In this document: positions 34,990-47,327 of the stretch, one piece after another
Layout of the letters: every line of letters begins with the position of its first letter
How positions within the stretch are numbered: position 1 is the stretch's first letter
DNA from: Salpingoeca rosetta
Lineage: Eukaryota > Opisthokonta > Choanoflagellata > Craspedida > Salpingoecidae
NCBI RefSeq assembly: GCF_000188695.1
Contig: NW_004754908.1
Location: 699,809-748,520, forward strand
DNA: 48,712 bases
Direction of reading: 5' to 3'
Made by a program: the position numbers and the translations under genes
Notes under the pieces: generated by a model
Database searches by the model: none
What the model was told of the DNA's origin: nothing
Seen by the model: the letters and a program-made list of their open reading frames with translations, nothing else

Positions 34990-37900
34990 TACAAACCACA
35001 ATGCGTCGTCGACTTACTTTTGCTTCGCGTGGGTCTGCGGTGTGAACATCTTGCTCTTTTCCGCAGTTGGGAGCGGTGACGGCGGTTCACTCCCAAGCTG
35101 TTGGTGAACGCCGTGGTGGCAGCGGTGGTGGTAACAGGTATGCGGACGTTGTTAAGTGAGTGGGTGAACAAGTGCAGCGTAAAGCACTCGCACACACACT
35201 GACACCCACTTATACACGCGCACCCCTACCCAACACACACACACAAAAAAAATCATGCGCTCACGTGAAAGTCTGTATGATGTGAGTCAGCAGGGACATC
35301 ACCACTTGGATGTGCACTCGTGTTGCTGGCAGTCGGCGTGGCTGTTGTCCCCTCCTCACACAGCGACGACGAGAGTCCATATGTCCCCGTTGAGCTCTGT
35401 CCAGAGAGGCGGCGGTGTGAAGACGCTGGCCCTTCCTGCTGCTGCTGCTGTTGTTGGTGTTGGTGTTGTTGGCCGGGCTGTGAGCGGTGGGTGCGCGGTG
35501 TTGTGTATGCACTTGCACATGTCGACGGCTGCACTGGTGATGACGGGAACACGTCTCGGGCGCCAGTGCTGTTGCTGTGATGAGCGCCGCCATTTGCGTG
35601 CGCGGATGCGGGCGTGCTGCACACCAGTCCCGAGGGCACGGAGGTGTTGTGTAGCAGCTGCGACACGTTCACCGACGGGTTGACGTGTGCACCTGTCAGC
35701 GCGAGCGCTTCCGGGTCGAGTGCAATGGTGAAGAAGTGGGGGCGGCCTGTGCGCACTTTCTTCTCCACAGCGCTGCACAGCACATCAAACAGATCGCGAC
35801 GATGCCTGCAGGCATTGGGCAAGGGCAGGAAGAGGGAGCAAGTGAGCGCACGTATGCACACGTGTGCACACGTATGCACGCGTGTACATGTGTGCATGTG
35901 TACATGTGTGCATGTGTACATGTGTACATGTGTGCATGTGTAAGTGTGAGTGAGTGCGTGCATGTGCGTTGTTGTTGCGGTTGCGGTGAAATTACGAGGA
36001 GGCGCAATTCATGCACATAATATGCCCGTGTGAGCAACGTTGTTGATACCTTGTGCGACTACACACAAACGCGTTGAAGGCGGAGGAGGTGATAAGAGCT
36101 TGGAAGAACTGAAGAGACTCTTCAGGTTGAAGCTGAAACACCACCACGAACGAAATATTCATTGTCAAGTAAGTGGAGGGTCAAACACTGCAGTGTATGA
36201 GGGCCTGTTGTGCAAACCAAACGAGGAAACATGCAGGGTGTTGTGGGGTTTTGTGACGTACAGCTAGAAAGGCCTCCGTGTGCAGAAGAGGCGGCGTGAG
36301 ATCAAACGAAATGCACTCTTTGACGCGTTTCAAAAGCGAAACCTGCAGATGTACGCACGCGTGCCGTGACAAAGGATTAGATTTGTGTGTGAACAAAGGC
36401 AGCGCCATACATGTGACAAATGAGCGCAGCAACCACACCCACCCACACCCACACCCACACCACCCACACACACAGGCATGCAACTTAGTCGTACCATGGT
36501 GCGAAGAAAGGCCTCCCTGACCAGAACATCTGCCTTTGCCTCAAAGTCGAGCTGGGCCTGATGACGTGTTAAATTTGTCGTGTGTGACGGGCGCCAAGTG
36601 GGCGAGTGACACAAACGTATGACATTGTACACAAATACACACACACACATACACGCGCAAGTAGGGGAATGTATTGTCTTCACAGCTGGCAGCATACCTC
36701 CTTGTGGTGGAGGGGATCAACAAGCGGACGACCCAGCACGCTGATGGCAAACGGTTTCTGTACGCCCATGGCAGCACCAGATGTGGTATAGTGGTGGTGG
36801 TGGCGGTGGAGGTGGAGGTGGAGGAAAAAGAGAACAGAAGAAGGGTTCAGTGTTGAAGACGCACGCCTGCAAACGACGACACAGGTGCTGCACGGATGTA
36901 GCGCACACACACACGCGCGCGCACGTACACATATACACACACTTGCACACCTTGACTTGGTTGATAGCGGCGACAAACTGGTGCACAATGTGTGATGGGC
37001 ACTTGGGCAGGTCCTCTGTGTCGGGGAGGGTGATGATCCCTGTGTCCATGTTGACAAACACGGGTTGCAAGCTGCCAGGCTCCTCAAATCCACGCAGGGC
37101 GTCGCGCTGCATGGACGCGTGCATGCCTGCAAGCATTGGCGTGGGCGACTGCACCCAGTCTGCGTCAGGCACAATGGGGACGTACGTGTGCAGAAACTCC
37201 AGCGGGTACAGCAGGCCAAGCAGGGCCTGATGAGGCACGTGGGGTCGTGTGGTGACGTGCGGTGTCGTTGATGAGATCACAATCGCACAGAAACAGCGCA
37301 CTACTCCCTGAGCTACACGCACACGCACATGCATACATACATACATACATACATACATACAAACATACATACAAACACACATACATACATACATACATAC
37401 ATACATACATACATACAAACACACATACATACATACATACAAACATACATAAACACACACACACAGACACAGACACACACACAGACACACACACACATAC
37501 ATACATACATACATACATGCATGCATGCACACATACATACATACATACATACATACATGCACACATACATACATACATACATACATACATACATACATAC
37601 ATACATACATACATACATACATACATACATACATACATACATACATACATACATACAAAAAACGCGAACACAACAGCTGGTCGGGGAGAGAGACCTGGCA
37701 GAATGGGGCGATTTCAGCGACATCGCTGCTGAAGACGATGACGGTTTTGTCAAACGCGAGAGAGAGCACCACCATGAGCAGGTCCTGTGGCGAAAAGAAC
37801 TGGAAGTACGGCGTGATGTGCGTATCAATCAGCGGCAGTCCTTCGTGGGGCGATGGCCGCACAATGAACTCGTGCCCTGTTGCGTTTTGACCCGGGCGAG

Positions 37901-38282
37901 GGGGGGGGGGGGTAAGGTGAGTGAACGGGTGGATGAGCGGACGAATATGGAAACGGTGCGTTGTGCATGTGTGTGTTGTGTGTGTTGCATGTGTTGCATG
38001 TGTGGTGTACACGTGTGTTTTGCACAGGTTGAGGCTGAGTTGAGTGAAAGACTGGCGGGATGGGCCACAGTTTGTGCTTGGGAGCACTGCATATCATTAG
38101 TTTGCGTTCACCTTGGAGAAAGAAGCGTAGGCTGACGGCGCCAGAGAGTGGGTGGGGCACCCAGGACGCAAGTTGCACCATCTCCTCCAACAGCGCCACC
38201 GTGCTGGGAAGGTTCAGGCATGTTCGCGATGGAAGGGGCGAGCAGGTGGCAATGACGGTCGTGAGGCAGAGATCAGCGATGG

Positions 38283-38350
<68 letters not shown>

Positions 38351-38712
38351 GTAGGTAGGTAGGTAGGTAGGTAGGGTTACGGGTTAGGTNNNNNNNNNNN
38401 NNNNNNNNNNNNNNNNNNNNNNNNNNNNNNNNNNNNNNNNNNNNNNNNNNNNNNNNNNNNNNNNNNNNNNNNNNNNNNNNNNNNNNNNNNNNNNNNNNNN
38501 NNNNNNNNNNNNNNNNNNNNNNNNNNNNNNNNNNNNNNNNNNNNNNNNNNNNNNNNNNNNNNNNNNNNNNNNNNNNNNNNNNNNNNNNNNNNNNNNNNNN
38601 NNNNNNNNNNNNNNNNNNNNNNNNNNNNNNNNNNNNNNNNNNNNNNNNNNNNNNNNNNNNNNNNNNNNNNNNNNNNNNNNNNNNNNNNNNNNNNNNNNNN
38701 NNNNNNNNNNNN

Positions 38713-38802
<90 letters not shown>

Positions 38803-39217
38803 CGACAGGCTGCGTGATGGTGATGGCAGAGGCAGCAAAGCAAACTCAAGTGCATTTCCGTGCGCGTCCCCAACCGCATCAAGAATGCATGCAGCTCACC
38901 GGATGATGATTGGCCAGCAGCGAGCTGACTTTCAGATCTGAGGCACTACCCACATCTCCCTTGCAAGGCCAAGATGAAATCGGTTGCGTGAGATCGACAC
39001 TGACACAGGCGCATGTATCATCAAGATCTGCAACGCACACTCACGCTGACTCACCGAGAAGCAGTGCAAGACAGCCGGTTTGGATATGGGCTGGTCCAGC
39101 CAATCATCGCCCCCTTGTGGTGTGGGTTAGAGTCCATGGACGGGTGAAGACGAGCAATATACAAAAGCGACAAGATGAGTGACAGAGGAAGAGTTGTGCC
39201 AACACACACACACACAC

Positions 39218-39291
<74 letters not shown>

Positions 39292-39410
39292 GCGTCAAGC
39301 TGCTTTGGAATGTCCACGCCAACGAGTGCACAGCAATCCAGGATGCGAAACGGGATGGCGAGCTCAGCACCGCCGCTGCTGCCACCACCCACCCCATCGC
39401 TCCCACTCAT
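28256..39410 (-). CDS. DENN-domain / PH-like / WD40 protein (DENND3-like Rab GEF), gapped, about 1450 residues or more
   Basis: Related DENND3 activates Rab12. Exons: 39290-39410, 39055-39113, 38900-38959, [gap], 38112-c.38222, 37695-37876, 36951-37226, 36698-36757, 36495-36557, 36262-36342, 36050-36132, 35265-35805, 35018-35097, 34761-34827, 34546-34603, 34072-34319, 33882-33930, 33563-33721, 33281-33366, 32723-32965, 32480-32554, 32255-32329, 31968-32030, 31703-31794, 31213-31438, 30965-31042, 30533-30684, 30151-30302, 29685-29978, 29440-29533, 29096-29175, 28627-28884, 28256-28329. Every visible junction keeps phase. Order: uDENN (first exons to 38112); cDENN ([39 protein letters not shown], ending [10 protein letters not shown]); dDENN ([26 protein letters not shown]); a Ser/Gln-rich linker (35265-35805); a PH/GRAM-like domain ([28 protein letters not shown]); then WD40 repeats ([37 protein letters not shown]) with an acidic insert (29685-29978). 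A few exons fall in the gap. Confidence 0.85.
34347..34463. repeat. (GT)n microsatellite, intronic
   Basis: Intron between DENN-gene exons 34546-34603 and 34072-34319, close to the acceptor; sense strand (CA)n. Confidence 0.95.
34903..34989. repeat. (CA)n microsatellite, intronic
   Basis: Intron between DENN-gene exons 35018-35097 and 34761-34827. Confidence 0.95.
35862..35945. repeat. (ACATGTGTGC)n-like palindromic minisatellite, intronic
   Basis: Repeated GTGTACATGTGTGCAT-type words, each largely self-complementary, in the DENN-gene intron left of exon 36050-36132. Confidence 0.85.
37331..37659. repeat. (ACAT)n tetranucleotide array, intronic
   Basis: About 330 bp of ACAT/ACAC tetranucleotides with CATG and ACAG interruptions, filling the intron between cDENN exons 37695-37876 and 36951-37226. 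Confidence 0.96.
38286..38376. repeat. (GA)n followed by (GTAG)n at assembly-gap edge
   Basis: About 30 GA units, then seven GTAG units, then GGTTACGGGTTAGGT reaching the gap. Confidence 0.95.
38390..38712. other. Assembly gap (run of N)
   Basis: 323 undetermined bases inside the DENN/WD40 gene, between uDENN-region exons 38900-38959 and the exon ending at 38112. Phase and the missing uDENN portion indicate that at least one coding exon is lost here or in the flanking repeats. Confidence 0.99.
38713..38800. repeat. (GT)n microsatellite at assembly-gap edge
   Basis: More than 40 GT units immediately right of the N run, probably the cause of the break in assembly. Confidence 0.95.
39203..39289. 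repeat. (CA)n microsatellite starting at a splice donor
   Basis: Sense-strand (GT)n whose first unit is the donor of the first DENN-gene exon (GCAG|GTGTGTG at 39290). Confidence 0.94.
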
Positions 39411-39514
39411 CGTTCTTGTCCTGCTTGCTTGTTGTTGTCTTGCTTGGTTGTGTGTGTGTGTGTGGGAAAAACGCAGCAGGACTTATGCACGACGTCATTT
39501 CGTTTTGCGGACTG

Positions 39515-39547
<33 letters not shown>

Positions 39548-39776
39548 CTCAGTTGTTGTTGTTGTCTCATTGTTCCTCCTCCCCCCCCTGCTGCTGTTGT
39601 TGGTTGTTAGTTGTTGCTGGTGTTGTTGGTATTGTTGTTTCCTCTCACCACATGCCATGTCTCACGCAATGCACCCAACTGTTCAGTGAGCACCAGCCAC
39701 GGCGCAAGACTCAAAGCAACGTCAAAGCAAACGAGCAGTCCCATCGCAACCGCACAACAAACAGCAAGCGACCCGT

Positions 39777-39815
<39 letters not shown>

Positions 39816-39893
39816 TCTCACACATGCGCGCGCAACGCAAGCAGGCAGGCAGACATGCACACACACACACGCGCGCGCGTGAGCATCATCTGC
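39411..39893. other. Intergenic region between phosphatase 3' end and DENN/WD40 5' end
   Basis: Contains a (TTG)n block at about 39516-39628 and a short (CA)n at 39778-39810. It must include the promoter of the DENN gene, whose ATG is 39410 on the minus strand; no core motif was identified. Confidence 0.5.
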
Positions 39894-42450
39894 TTATACG
39901 CCGTTGCCGCTGCCGTTGTTGCCGTTGTTGTTGTTGGCGGCGGCAGGTGCTGGTGGCTGTGCGGGCGATGCCCCGGCGCCTGCTGCCTGCTGCTGCCTGC
40001 GCTGCATGTGGAAGATGTCCACGAGCGTGCGGCCAACGGGCTTGTCCAGGTTGGATGCTGCGCTTGGCGTTGTTGCCGCCTGCGCCGCTGCTGCCGCCGC
40101 CTCGGGTGTGCCCTCCTCGGCCGCAACGCTCTGCGCCTCCAGCAGCACGACAGAGCACGTGATGTCGTCGCGGTAGTTTCGGGCCTGCGGCGCCTGGATC
40201 TCCAGCAGCTTGTCCACGTCCCCCTGGGTGCCTTCCTCCGCATAGCGCTCGAGGGCGCGCTTGGTCAGCTGGGCCGCGGCCAGCAGCGTGCTGCTGCCGC
40301 TCTTGAGCGCCTTGCTCACCACCTGCACAGCCTCGTCCGAGGACACCACGTCCCACACGCCGTCTGTGGCCAGGATGAGGAACTTGGCCTGCGCGTCGAT
40401 GCTGGTGTGCAGCACCTCGGGCTTGGCCGTCACATACGGCGGCGTCTTGCTGTACTTGGGCACGCGCACGCCAATCTCCTTCATGGCAGCCACCTCCCAC
40501 TTGTACCGCGAGTCGCCAAACGCGCGCGAGGGCTGCAGGCCGCCCAGCACCCGCCCGCGATACACGCACTTGTCCTCGCCCGGGTGCTCGCGGCGGATAC
40601 GGGCCACCTCCGATGGCGTTGTGCCCGTCTGGTCGTTGGAGAGCACGGCGGCGCCAACACGCCCGCCGGCCTGCTCGATGCCCAGGACAGCGCGGCAGTC
40701 GCCCGTGTTGGCAATGTAGATGCCCGTGGCGTTGATGAGGGCGACACACGCCACCGCCCCGCTGAACGCAGGGTTGACAAACGCTTCCAGCAGTCGCTTG
40801 TCCTTCGTCTGTGTGAGTGAGTGTGAGTGTGTGTGTGTGTGAGTGTGTGTGTGTGTGAGTGAGTGTGTGTGCGTGTGTGTGTGTATCAGTGTGTGTGTGT
40901 GAGTGTGTGTATCAGTGTGTGTATCAGTGTGTGTGTATCAGTGAGTGAGTGTGTGTGAGTGTGAGTGTGTCAGCATCCGCATCAGTGTTGCATCAGTGTT
41001 TGCCCAAGACAGCTCCTCACTGAGACGTTCGACAAAGCATTCCGCAATCCATCGACCATCAGCACCACCAATGCCACCACCCATTGACCACCACATCACT
41101 GCCATCGCACCTCGAGCGCCATCTTGGGCACGACCGAGGTGAAGTCGCGGTCAAAGGCCTCAAACGCGTCCGACAGCGCCGCCGCCGTGGCCTGCACCGT
41201 TGTCGAGTCACTCTTCTCAAGCGCTTGCTTCACATAGGTCGGCAGAAACACGCTGAGCGCATCCGAGGTCTGAAAGCCGCTGTGCCCGTCATACATGCCC
41301 ACGAGCACGCCGTGGGGGCCAAGAAAATGCTCGCTGTGCCGATCCTCCAGCGGGTCGTTGGCTGCCAGCCAGCACGTGAGGATCTCGGAGACGCCATGGC
41401 ATGACGCAAGCTTGCTCGCTTGGTTGTGCACGAGCGCCGATTCAACCGCGGTGCTCCTGCTCAGCCGCTTGCGTGCGGGAAGACCTTGATCTACACGTAC
41501 AGCCATGAAGAACGGGTCGAAGAACGTGGTCAACAAACAAAACACATGTCGAAAGACTGTGCATGCGCAGACGCTCAACAGGTTTGTCTACACCAGCACC
41601 TCGACTTTACACCCCAACTCATCGACATCCTGACACACACACGCACACAAGTGCATACACACAAACGAACACACAAACAAACACACACATACACACAAAA
41701 CAAACATACATACACACGAACACACAAACAAACATACACACCTACACGAACGAACGAACGAACAACCAAACAACCAAACAAACAAACAAGCAAGCAAACA
41801 AACAAGCAAGCAAACAAACAAACAAACAAACAAGCAAACAAACAAGCAAACAAACAAACACGCACACGCGCGCATACAAAGGACTGACTTGCAACGGCAG
41901 CGTTGTGCTCGTCGATTGCTTTTTGACTGGAAGGGTCTTGCTGCATAAAGTAGGCAACAGCGCCACCAATCAGCGTTGCACCCACAGCACCAATGGCAAG
42001 AGCCGCTCCGCGTCCCCCACCCTCTGTCAATTGAACGTGTGTATGCAAGTGCGCGTGAGTGCGTTTGGCATCATTGCTTGGGGTTAAACAATCCGAGTAA
42101 GATGAGGAAGCAGAGGCAGGAGAGGTCTGACACAACAAGTGCCAGGACACACACACACACACATACACACAACACATACATACACACACACACCACGTCG
42201 GCACGTTGACACGATCACATCACATCACGTTGGATACAACCAACGCACTTGGCTGAGGTGGTGGCGGTGGTGTTTCTGCACCCGCCTCTTCGGAAGGCTT
42301 GTCGCTCTTGTGGCGGCGGCTCAGGTAGGTGCGCACATGGTTCTGGGCGCTGCGCACAGTCCGTCCACTGCGCAGCCCGCCTCCGCTCAGGGCGTTCAGC
42401 GCACCGGCGCTGCCGAGCACACGTGGCAACAACACCCGAGGAGACAACAT
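39894..42450 (-). CDS. Mitochondrial PP2C-type phosphatase, pyruvate dehydrogenase phosphatase-like, 543 residues
   Basis: Exons 42249-42450, 41889-42023, 41111-41490 and 39894-40808 (TAA) total 1632 nt with consistent phases. Residues 1-60 are Arg/Ser/Leu-rich with no acidic residues until about 52, typical of a mitochondrial presequence, followed by a Pro run. Exon 2 encodes a single hydrophobic segment (about 72-92, ALAIGAVGATLIGGAVAYF). The PPM catalytic domain then shows EDR (about 160), VGMYDGHSG (Asp180 region), NTGDCRAVLG, LSNDQTG, RAFGDSRYKW, TPPYVTAKPEV, LATDGVWDVVSSDEA and NYRDDITCSVV, i.e. all metal-binding aspartates. The AFGD..YKW and TPPY..A.PEV blocks are those of PDP-type phosphatases, which reactivate pyruvate dehydrogenase by dephosphorylating E1-alpha. 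The C-terminal 90 residues are Ala/Gln/Asn-rich. The membrane segment recalls yeast Ptc5. The real substrate is inferred only. Confidence 0.88.
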
Positions 42451-42872
42451 GCTGCTGGTGGCCAAAGTTGATTGATTGTGATTGGCGATGAGCAGTTTGG
42501 AGGATTATGGCAAGTTTTTCACCATTCTTCGTCGATCCAAGGCACTGCAGCAAAGAAGAAAGCGGAATTGCTCAGTGGTGTGAAATGATGTTGTGATGTG
42601 ACAGTGCCCGATGCACGCAGTGTCACACCTTTCCACGCTCGTCCGATCGCTGTTGTCATTCTCACTGAATCTACCAAGGCTTTACTCTTTCCACAACACA
42701 CGACAGCAACACAACACACGGCACACGGCACGAAAACTCGGGTGTTCACACAGATGAACACAGATGAACACAGGTGAACACACCTACACACTCCACACCC
42801 ACACATGCACACACGCGCGCGCGCCCTCTCTCCCACTCTCTCACTAGGGCGGCAACGACAGTGACAGGATGG
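42451..42872. other. Intergenic region between coiled-coil gene 3' end and phosphatase 5' end
   Basis: 422 bp with no supported gene. A triplicated 10-bp unit (GATGAACACA-like) occurs at about 42752-42782 and CT-rich sequence at 42826-42846. Confidence 0.5.
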
Positions 42873-44275
42873 TTACGAGTGCGATTCTCCTTGCAGCTTG
42901 GCGAGGTCTTCTTGCACAGTCTCCAGTTCCTTCTGCAACTGCTCCTGTTGCGCGTGCAGATGCTCTGCCTCATCAAACTCTTCGCGCGCAATTGCGTCCT
43001 CAACCTGGCCATCCAGCGCGGCCACCTGCTCCTGCAGCTCAGCCCTCCTCTCCTGCAGAGAGGCAATGGCTGCGCTGTTGTCCTCCTCCGCTTCCTCTTC
43101 TGCATCTGCATCTGCATCTGCATCTGCTTCCGCGTGTTCCTCCTCATGTTCATCCTGTTCTTCTTCATTGTCTTCCTCCTCCTTCTGCTCCTCCTCTTTG
43201 TCCTCTCTGGTTTCCTCTTCCTCCTCTTCCTCGTCTCCCTTGTCCTCTGCCTCCACGCCCCTCTCTTCGTCTGCTGCCGTGTCATCACCGCTGTGTTCCT
43301 GCTCGACACGCCCGTCTTCTTCTTCTTCTTCTTCTTCTTCTTCTTCTTCTTCTTCTTGTTCTGCTTCTTCTTCTTCTTCTTCTTCTTCTTCTTCTTCTTC
43401 TTCTTCTTCTTCTTCTTCTTCGTTGTCGTCGTTGTCGCCTGCATGTTCACTATCCGCGTCCGCGTCCACATCGCGCTCGCCCTCTCTGTCCTCCGCCAAA
43501 TCTTCGTCACCACTTGCGGCCAGCGATCCATCACTGCCGTTAGAAGCTGCGCCGCTCATTTCCTCCTCCCCTTCTTCCTCTTCCTCTTCTTTCTTCTGCT
43601 GGTCTTCCTCCTCATCAACACCGCTTCCTCCTTCTGTCTCTTCTTCGTCCTTCCCTCCTTCGTCCCTGCCATCTGCCTCATCGGCACCCGAGCCAGTGCT
43701 GTTCTCGGCCTCCGTGTCTGCCTGCACGCCAAACGCGCCGAGCAAGTCCTCCGAGATGCCAAATGCGTTTGCTGCCACGGCACTGGCCTGCCCCTCCGTG
43801 TCGTCAGCGATAAGTTCATCAAAGCTGATGAGTGGAGTGGACACCACGGCCTGCCCGTCTCCCGCCCGCGCGAAATCGTCTTCCTCATCCGACGCCTCGT
43901 CCTCCGTCTCGGGCTGGCATGCAGATGGGTTGGGGGGGGGGGGTGTGCGTGGTAGTGTGTGAGTATGCGCGCGCGTTTGAGCATGTGTATTGCATGTGAT
44001 GAACATGTGTGTGTGTGTGTGTGTGTGTGTTCGTGGGCGGTCGAGTGCAAACTGTTGCAACTTGTGTGTGATTCTCGACACAGCAACGCCAGCAGTGTGC
44101 GTGCTCACCGTGCTTGGTGGGGACGGCAGGTCCTTGTCGTGCTTGGATGAGAGCTGACTCAGCAAAAACTCCCTGCAAACATAAGCGAGAGAATGGGGAG
44201 GGGGGTGGCAATCGAAACTGCGTGAGCACCAGCAATCTCAGATGATCCCATGTATGCGTGTGTGCAGAGTGTGGT

Positions 44276-44359
<84 letters not shown>

Positions 44360-47283
44360 CGCGTGCGTGTTCCTGTGCACGTGTGCGTGTGTGTGCTTGC
44401 TTGTGCAGGTGTATAGATCTCAGTATCTCTGTGCTCTCACGTCGCCTCAAAGTCGGCGATGAGGAGGAACTGGCCGGGCTCGCTCCGCCTGTGAAGTGGG
44501 ACGCAATCGCAGACACGCAGACATGCAGACGCGCACGACACCATATGACGGTGAGGGTGATGCAGCGTGTACACGCGAGCAAGCGCAATAGCGTGGGCGG
44601 TACAACAAGTCTCAACACAAAGGCGCAATACGCAATCCACACCCTTGTGTCGACAAACGGTTGGCACGATGAGAGCACACAAGTGCGTGCCACACCTGAT
44701 TGCCCGCCGTTTCTCCACGAAGAGCGTGCGGTAGAGATCTGTCAATTGCGCCATCAGCTGCAAGCACCAGGGGCATTGATGGTGGTGGTGGTGGTGAGTC
44801 AAGGACAGTAGGGTGAAAATGTGAGCCCTTCCAGGGACATGCGTATGCTCAGGGTGCACAACCGCCCACACACACACACAAACACACACACACATGTGCG
44901 TGTTGTCGAGAGAAAACCACACAGAGAGGCGGACGTACAACGACATATCAAGCCGGGGTAGACTGACGCATGTACCTTTTCGTCTGCTTCCTCCTCTGCC
45001 GCGCGCACGTCCTTCTCCAGCGCTTCACACTCCGCATTCATTGTCTCCAGGTCCGCACTGCACACACACACGCGCACACACACACATATGCAAGCAGGGT
45101 TTAAGTTAGAGACAAGCTCGCACATGCGCAAACACATGTGGCGGCGACATAATATGCCGTTTTCCATCACACAAACACACAAGTAGACGAAACGTGCACA
45201 CATACACACGCGCACGCGAATCGGCAGGTGGCAATGCACTGACTTGAGCTGCTGCTTTGTTGCCTCGCACTCCTTGATGTCGATGGTGAGGGCCTCGACT
45301 TTGCCCGTCAGCTCCTGCACCTCCGCAGCAAGGCGCCGCGCCTGCACCGATGTAATGGGACACCATGTGAGATGGATGCACTTGAGGGATGGCAGCAGCG
45401 AGAGCACAACATGCACACAGAGAGAGAGAGAGAGATGCACGCGCGCGCGGGAGAGAGAGAGAGAGAGAGATGCACACACGCACACACGCACACACGCACA
45501 CACGCACGCACACACACACACGCACGCACGCACACACACACACACACGTCAACATACACGCACGCACGCACACACGCACGTACACACACACACACGTCAA
45601 CATACACGCGCACGTCTCGTCTCACCTCCTTGAAGTTTCTGCTTGAGGCTGCGAGCTTCTTTGCCTCGTTGAGGGACGGCAGCTCCTGCTGCGTGTCCTC
45701 AAGCTGTTTGCGCAGTTGCGACACGCGCGACGCCTCGTCAAGCGCCTGGTGGCGGTGGTGTGGAACGCGGCGGTGAGATGATTATCGCCGTGGTCGTGGG
45801 CAGGAGTGGCCAGACAACAAGTCAGCTGTCTGTTGTGCACACGCAACCACATGCACACGCAGCCACATGCACACGCAACCACATGCACACGCACATGCAC
45901 ACGCATACGAAAACAGGTACACGCATACGAAAACAGGTACACGCATACGAAAACAGGTACACGCACACGAGCACATGTACACATTAATCTCAAACATGCA
46001 CATAACCTTGCACACGTGCGTGGTGGCTACCTGTTTGGTGGTTGACTGGATTGCTGCGCGTTTATCCTCAAGCTGCTTCTTCATGGCCTCCACCTCTGCC
46101 GTCGCGGACGTGTGCGCGTCCACAATGGTGGCCAGGCGGCTGCCGCCCTCGCTCGCATCCAGCGCTGACGCAACCTAAACACACAATTGGAAGTAGCAAA
46201 GCAGGTGAGGGTGAAGCTAACATAAACAGGCCACGTGCTTCAGCCTTCAACAAACAATCAAACACACGCGCAAAATATGACACAAGAGCACACGCGCAAA
46301 ATATGACACAAGATAACACAAAATATCACACATACACACATACACACACATACACATACACACATACACACATACACACATACACACATACACACATACA
46401 CACACAAACACACAAACACACACAAACACACACACCCTTGCCCTGCCTCTCTGCCTGCGCACGAGACCTTGGCGGCGTGCCTCTCGAGGCGGGCGAGGGA
46501 GCGACGGGATTCCTCCACGCGCGACTGCACTTCCAGCACGGCCTCGTCAAGCCGCTCAACCTGCACCCGCGCAGACGCAGTGCTGAACCAAAGAAAGGGG
46601 AGGGGGGAGGTTACACGTCACGTGTATGTGAGGATGGAGGAGGTGAAGGGAGACAGTATGAGTGTGCTTGTGTGCACATGTGTGCACGTGCGTTTGTTTC
46701 GACGTGTTGGTCATTCCTTCAACGATGTCTACCACCACCATCACCATCATCACCATCAGCACCAGCACCACCACCACCGCCATCAGCACTACTGCATGTT
46801 ACCTGTTGTCGAGGTCCTCCTTTGCTTGTGTGAGGACGGACTCCTGCTCCTGCAGCCGCTCCTCCTCCTCGTCAATGCGCGCCCGCTCGCTCGACACGGC
46901 ATCCTTCTCCGCCTCAAGGTCTGCACACACACGCACACACACGATGATGGAGCAGGGTGTGAGCAGCAGAGTGATGGGGAAAGTGTGTGGGGGGGGGATT
47001 GCATACACAACCATCTCCCTCCCCCTTCCCCCTCCTCGCCATCATCATAGTTATGGCCAACAACCTTGCTCTGCGAGTGCAATGTGTTCGTCCTCCTTTG
47101 CGATGCTGCGCGTCAGCCGTTCCTCTGTCGCCCGCAGGTCCTGGTAGCAATGATCAACCACACACACACACACACACGCACAGATAGCGTGGACGTGAGG
47201 GCAGTCGCGCTGTGAGCTCATGTTGAAAAGCTCATGCAGAAGCATGTGCACACACACACACACACACAAAACGCCACACAACT

Positions 47284-47327
<44 letters not shown>

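Noticed and set aside
37331..37659. Possible CRISPR-like or other spaced repeat array
   Set aside because: It is a continuous tetranucleotide microsatellite without unique spacers, in a eukaryotic intron.
42774..43962. Plus-strand frames with poly-Phe, poly-Leu or poly-Ser over the TTC array
   Set aside because: Shadows of the acidic terminal exon of the coiled-coil gene, which has phase-consistent upstream exons.
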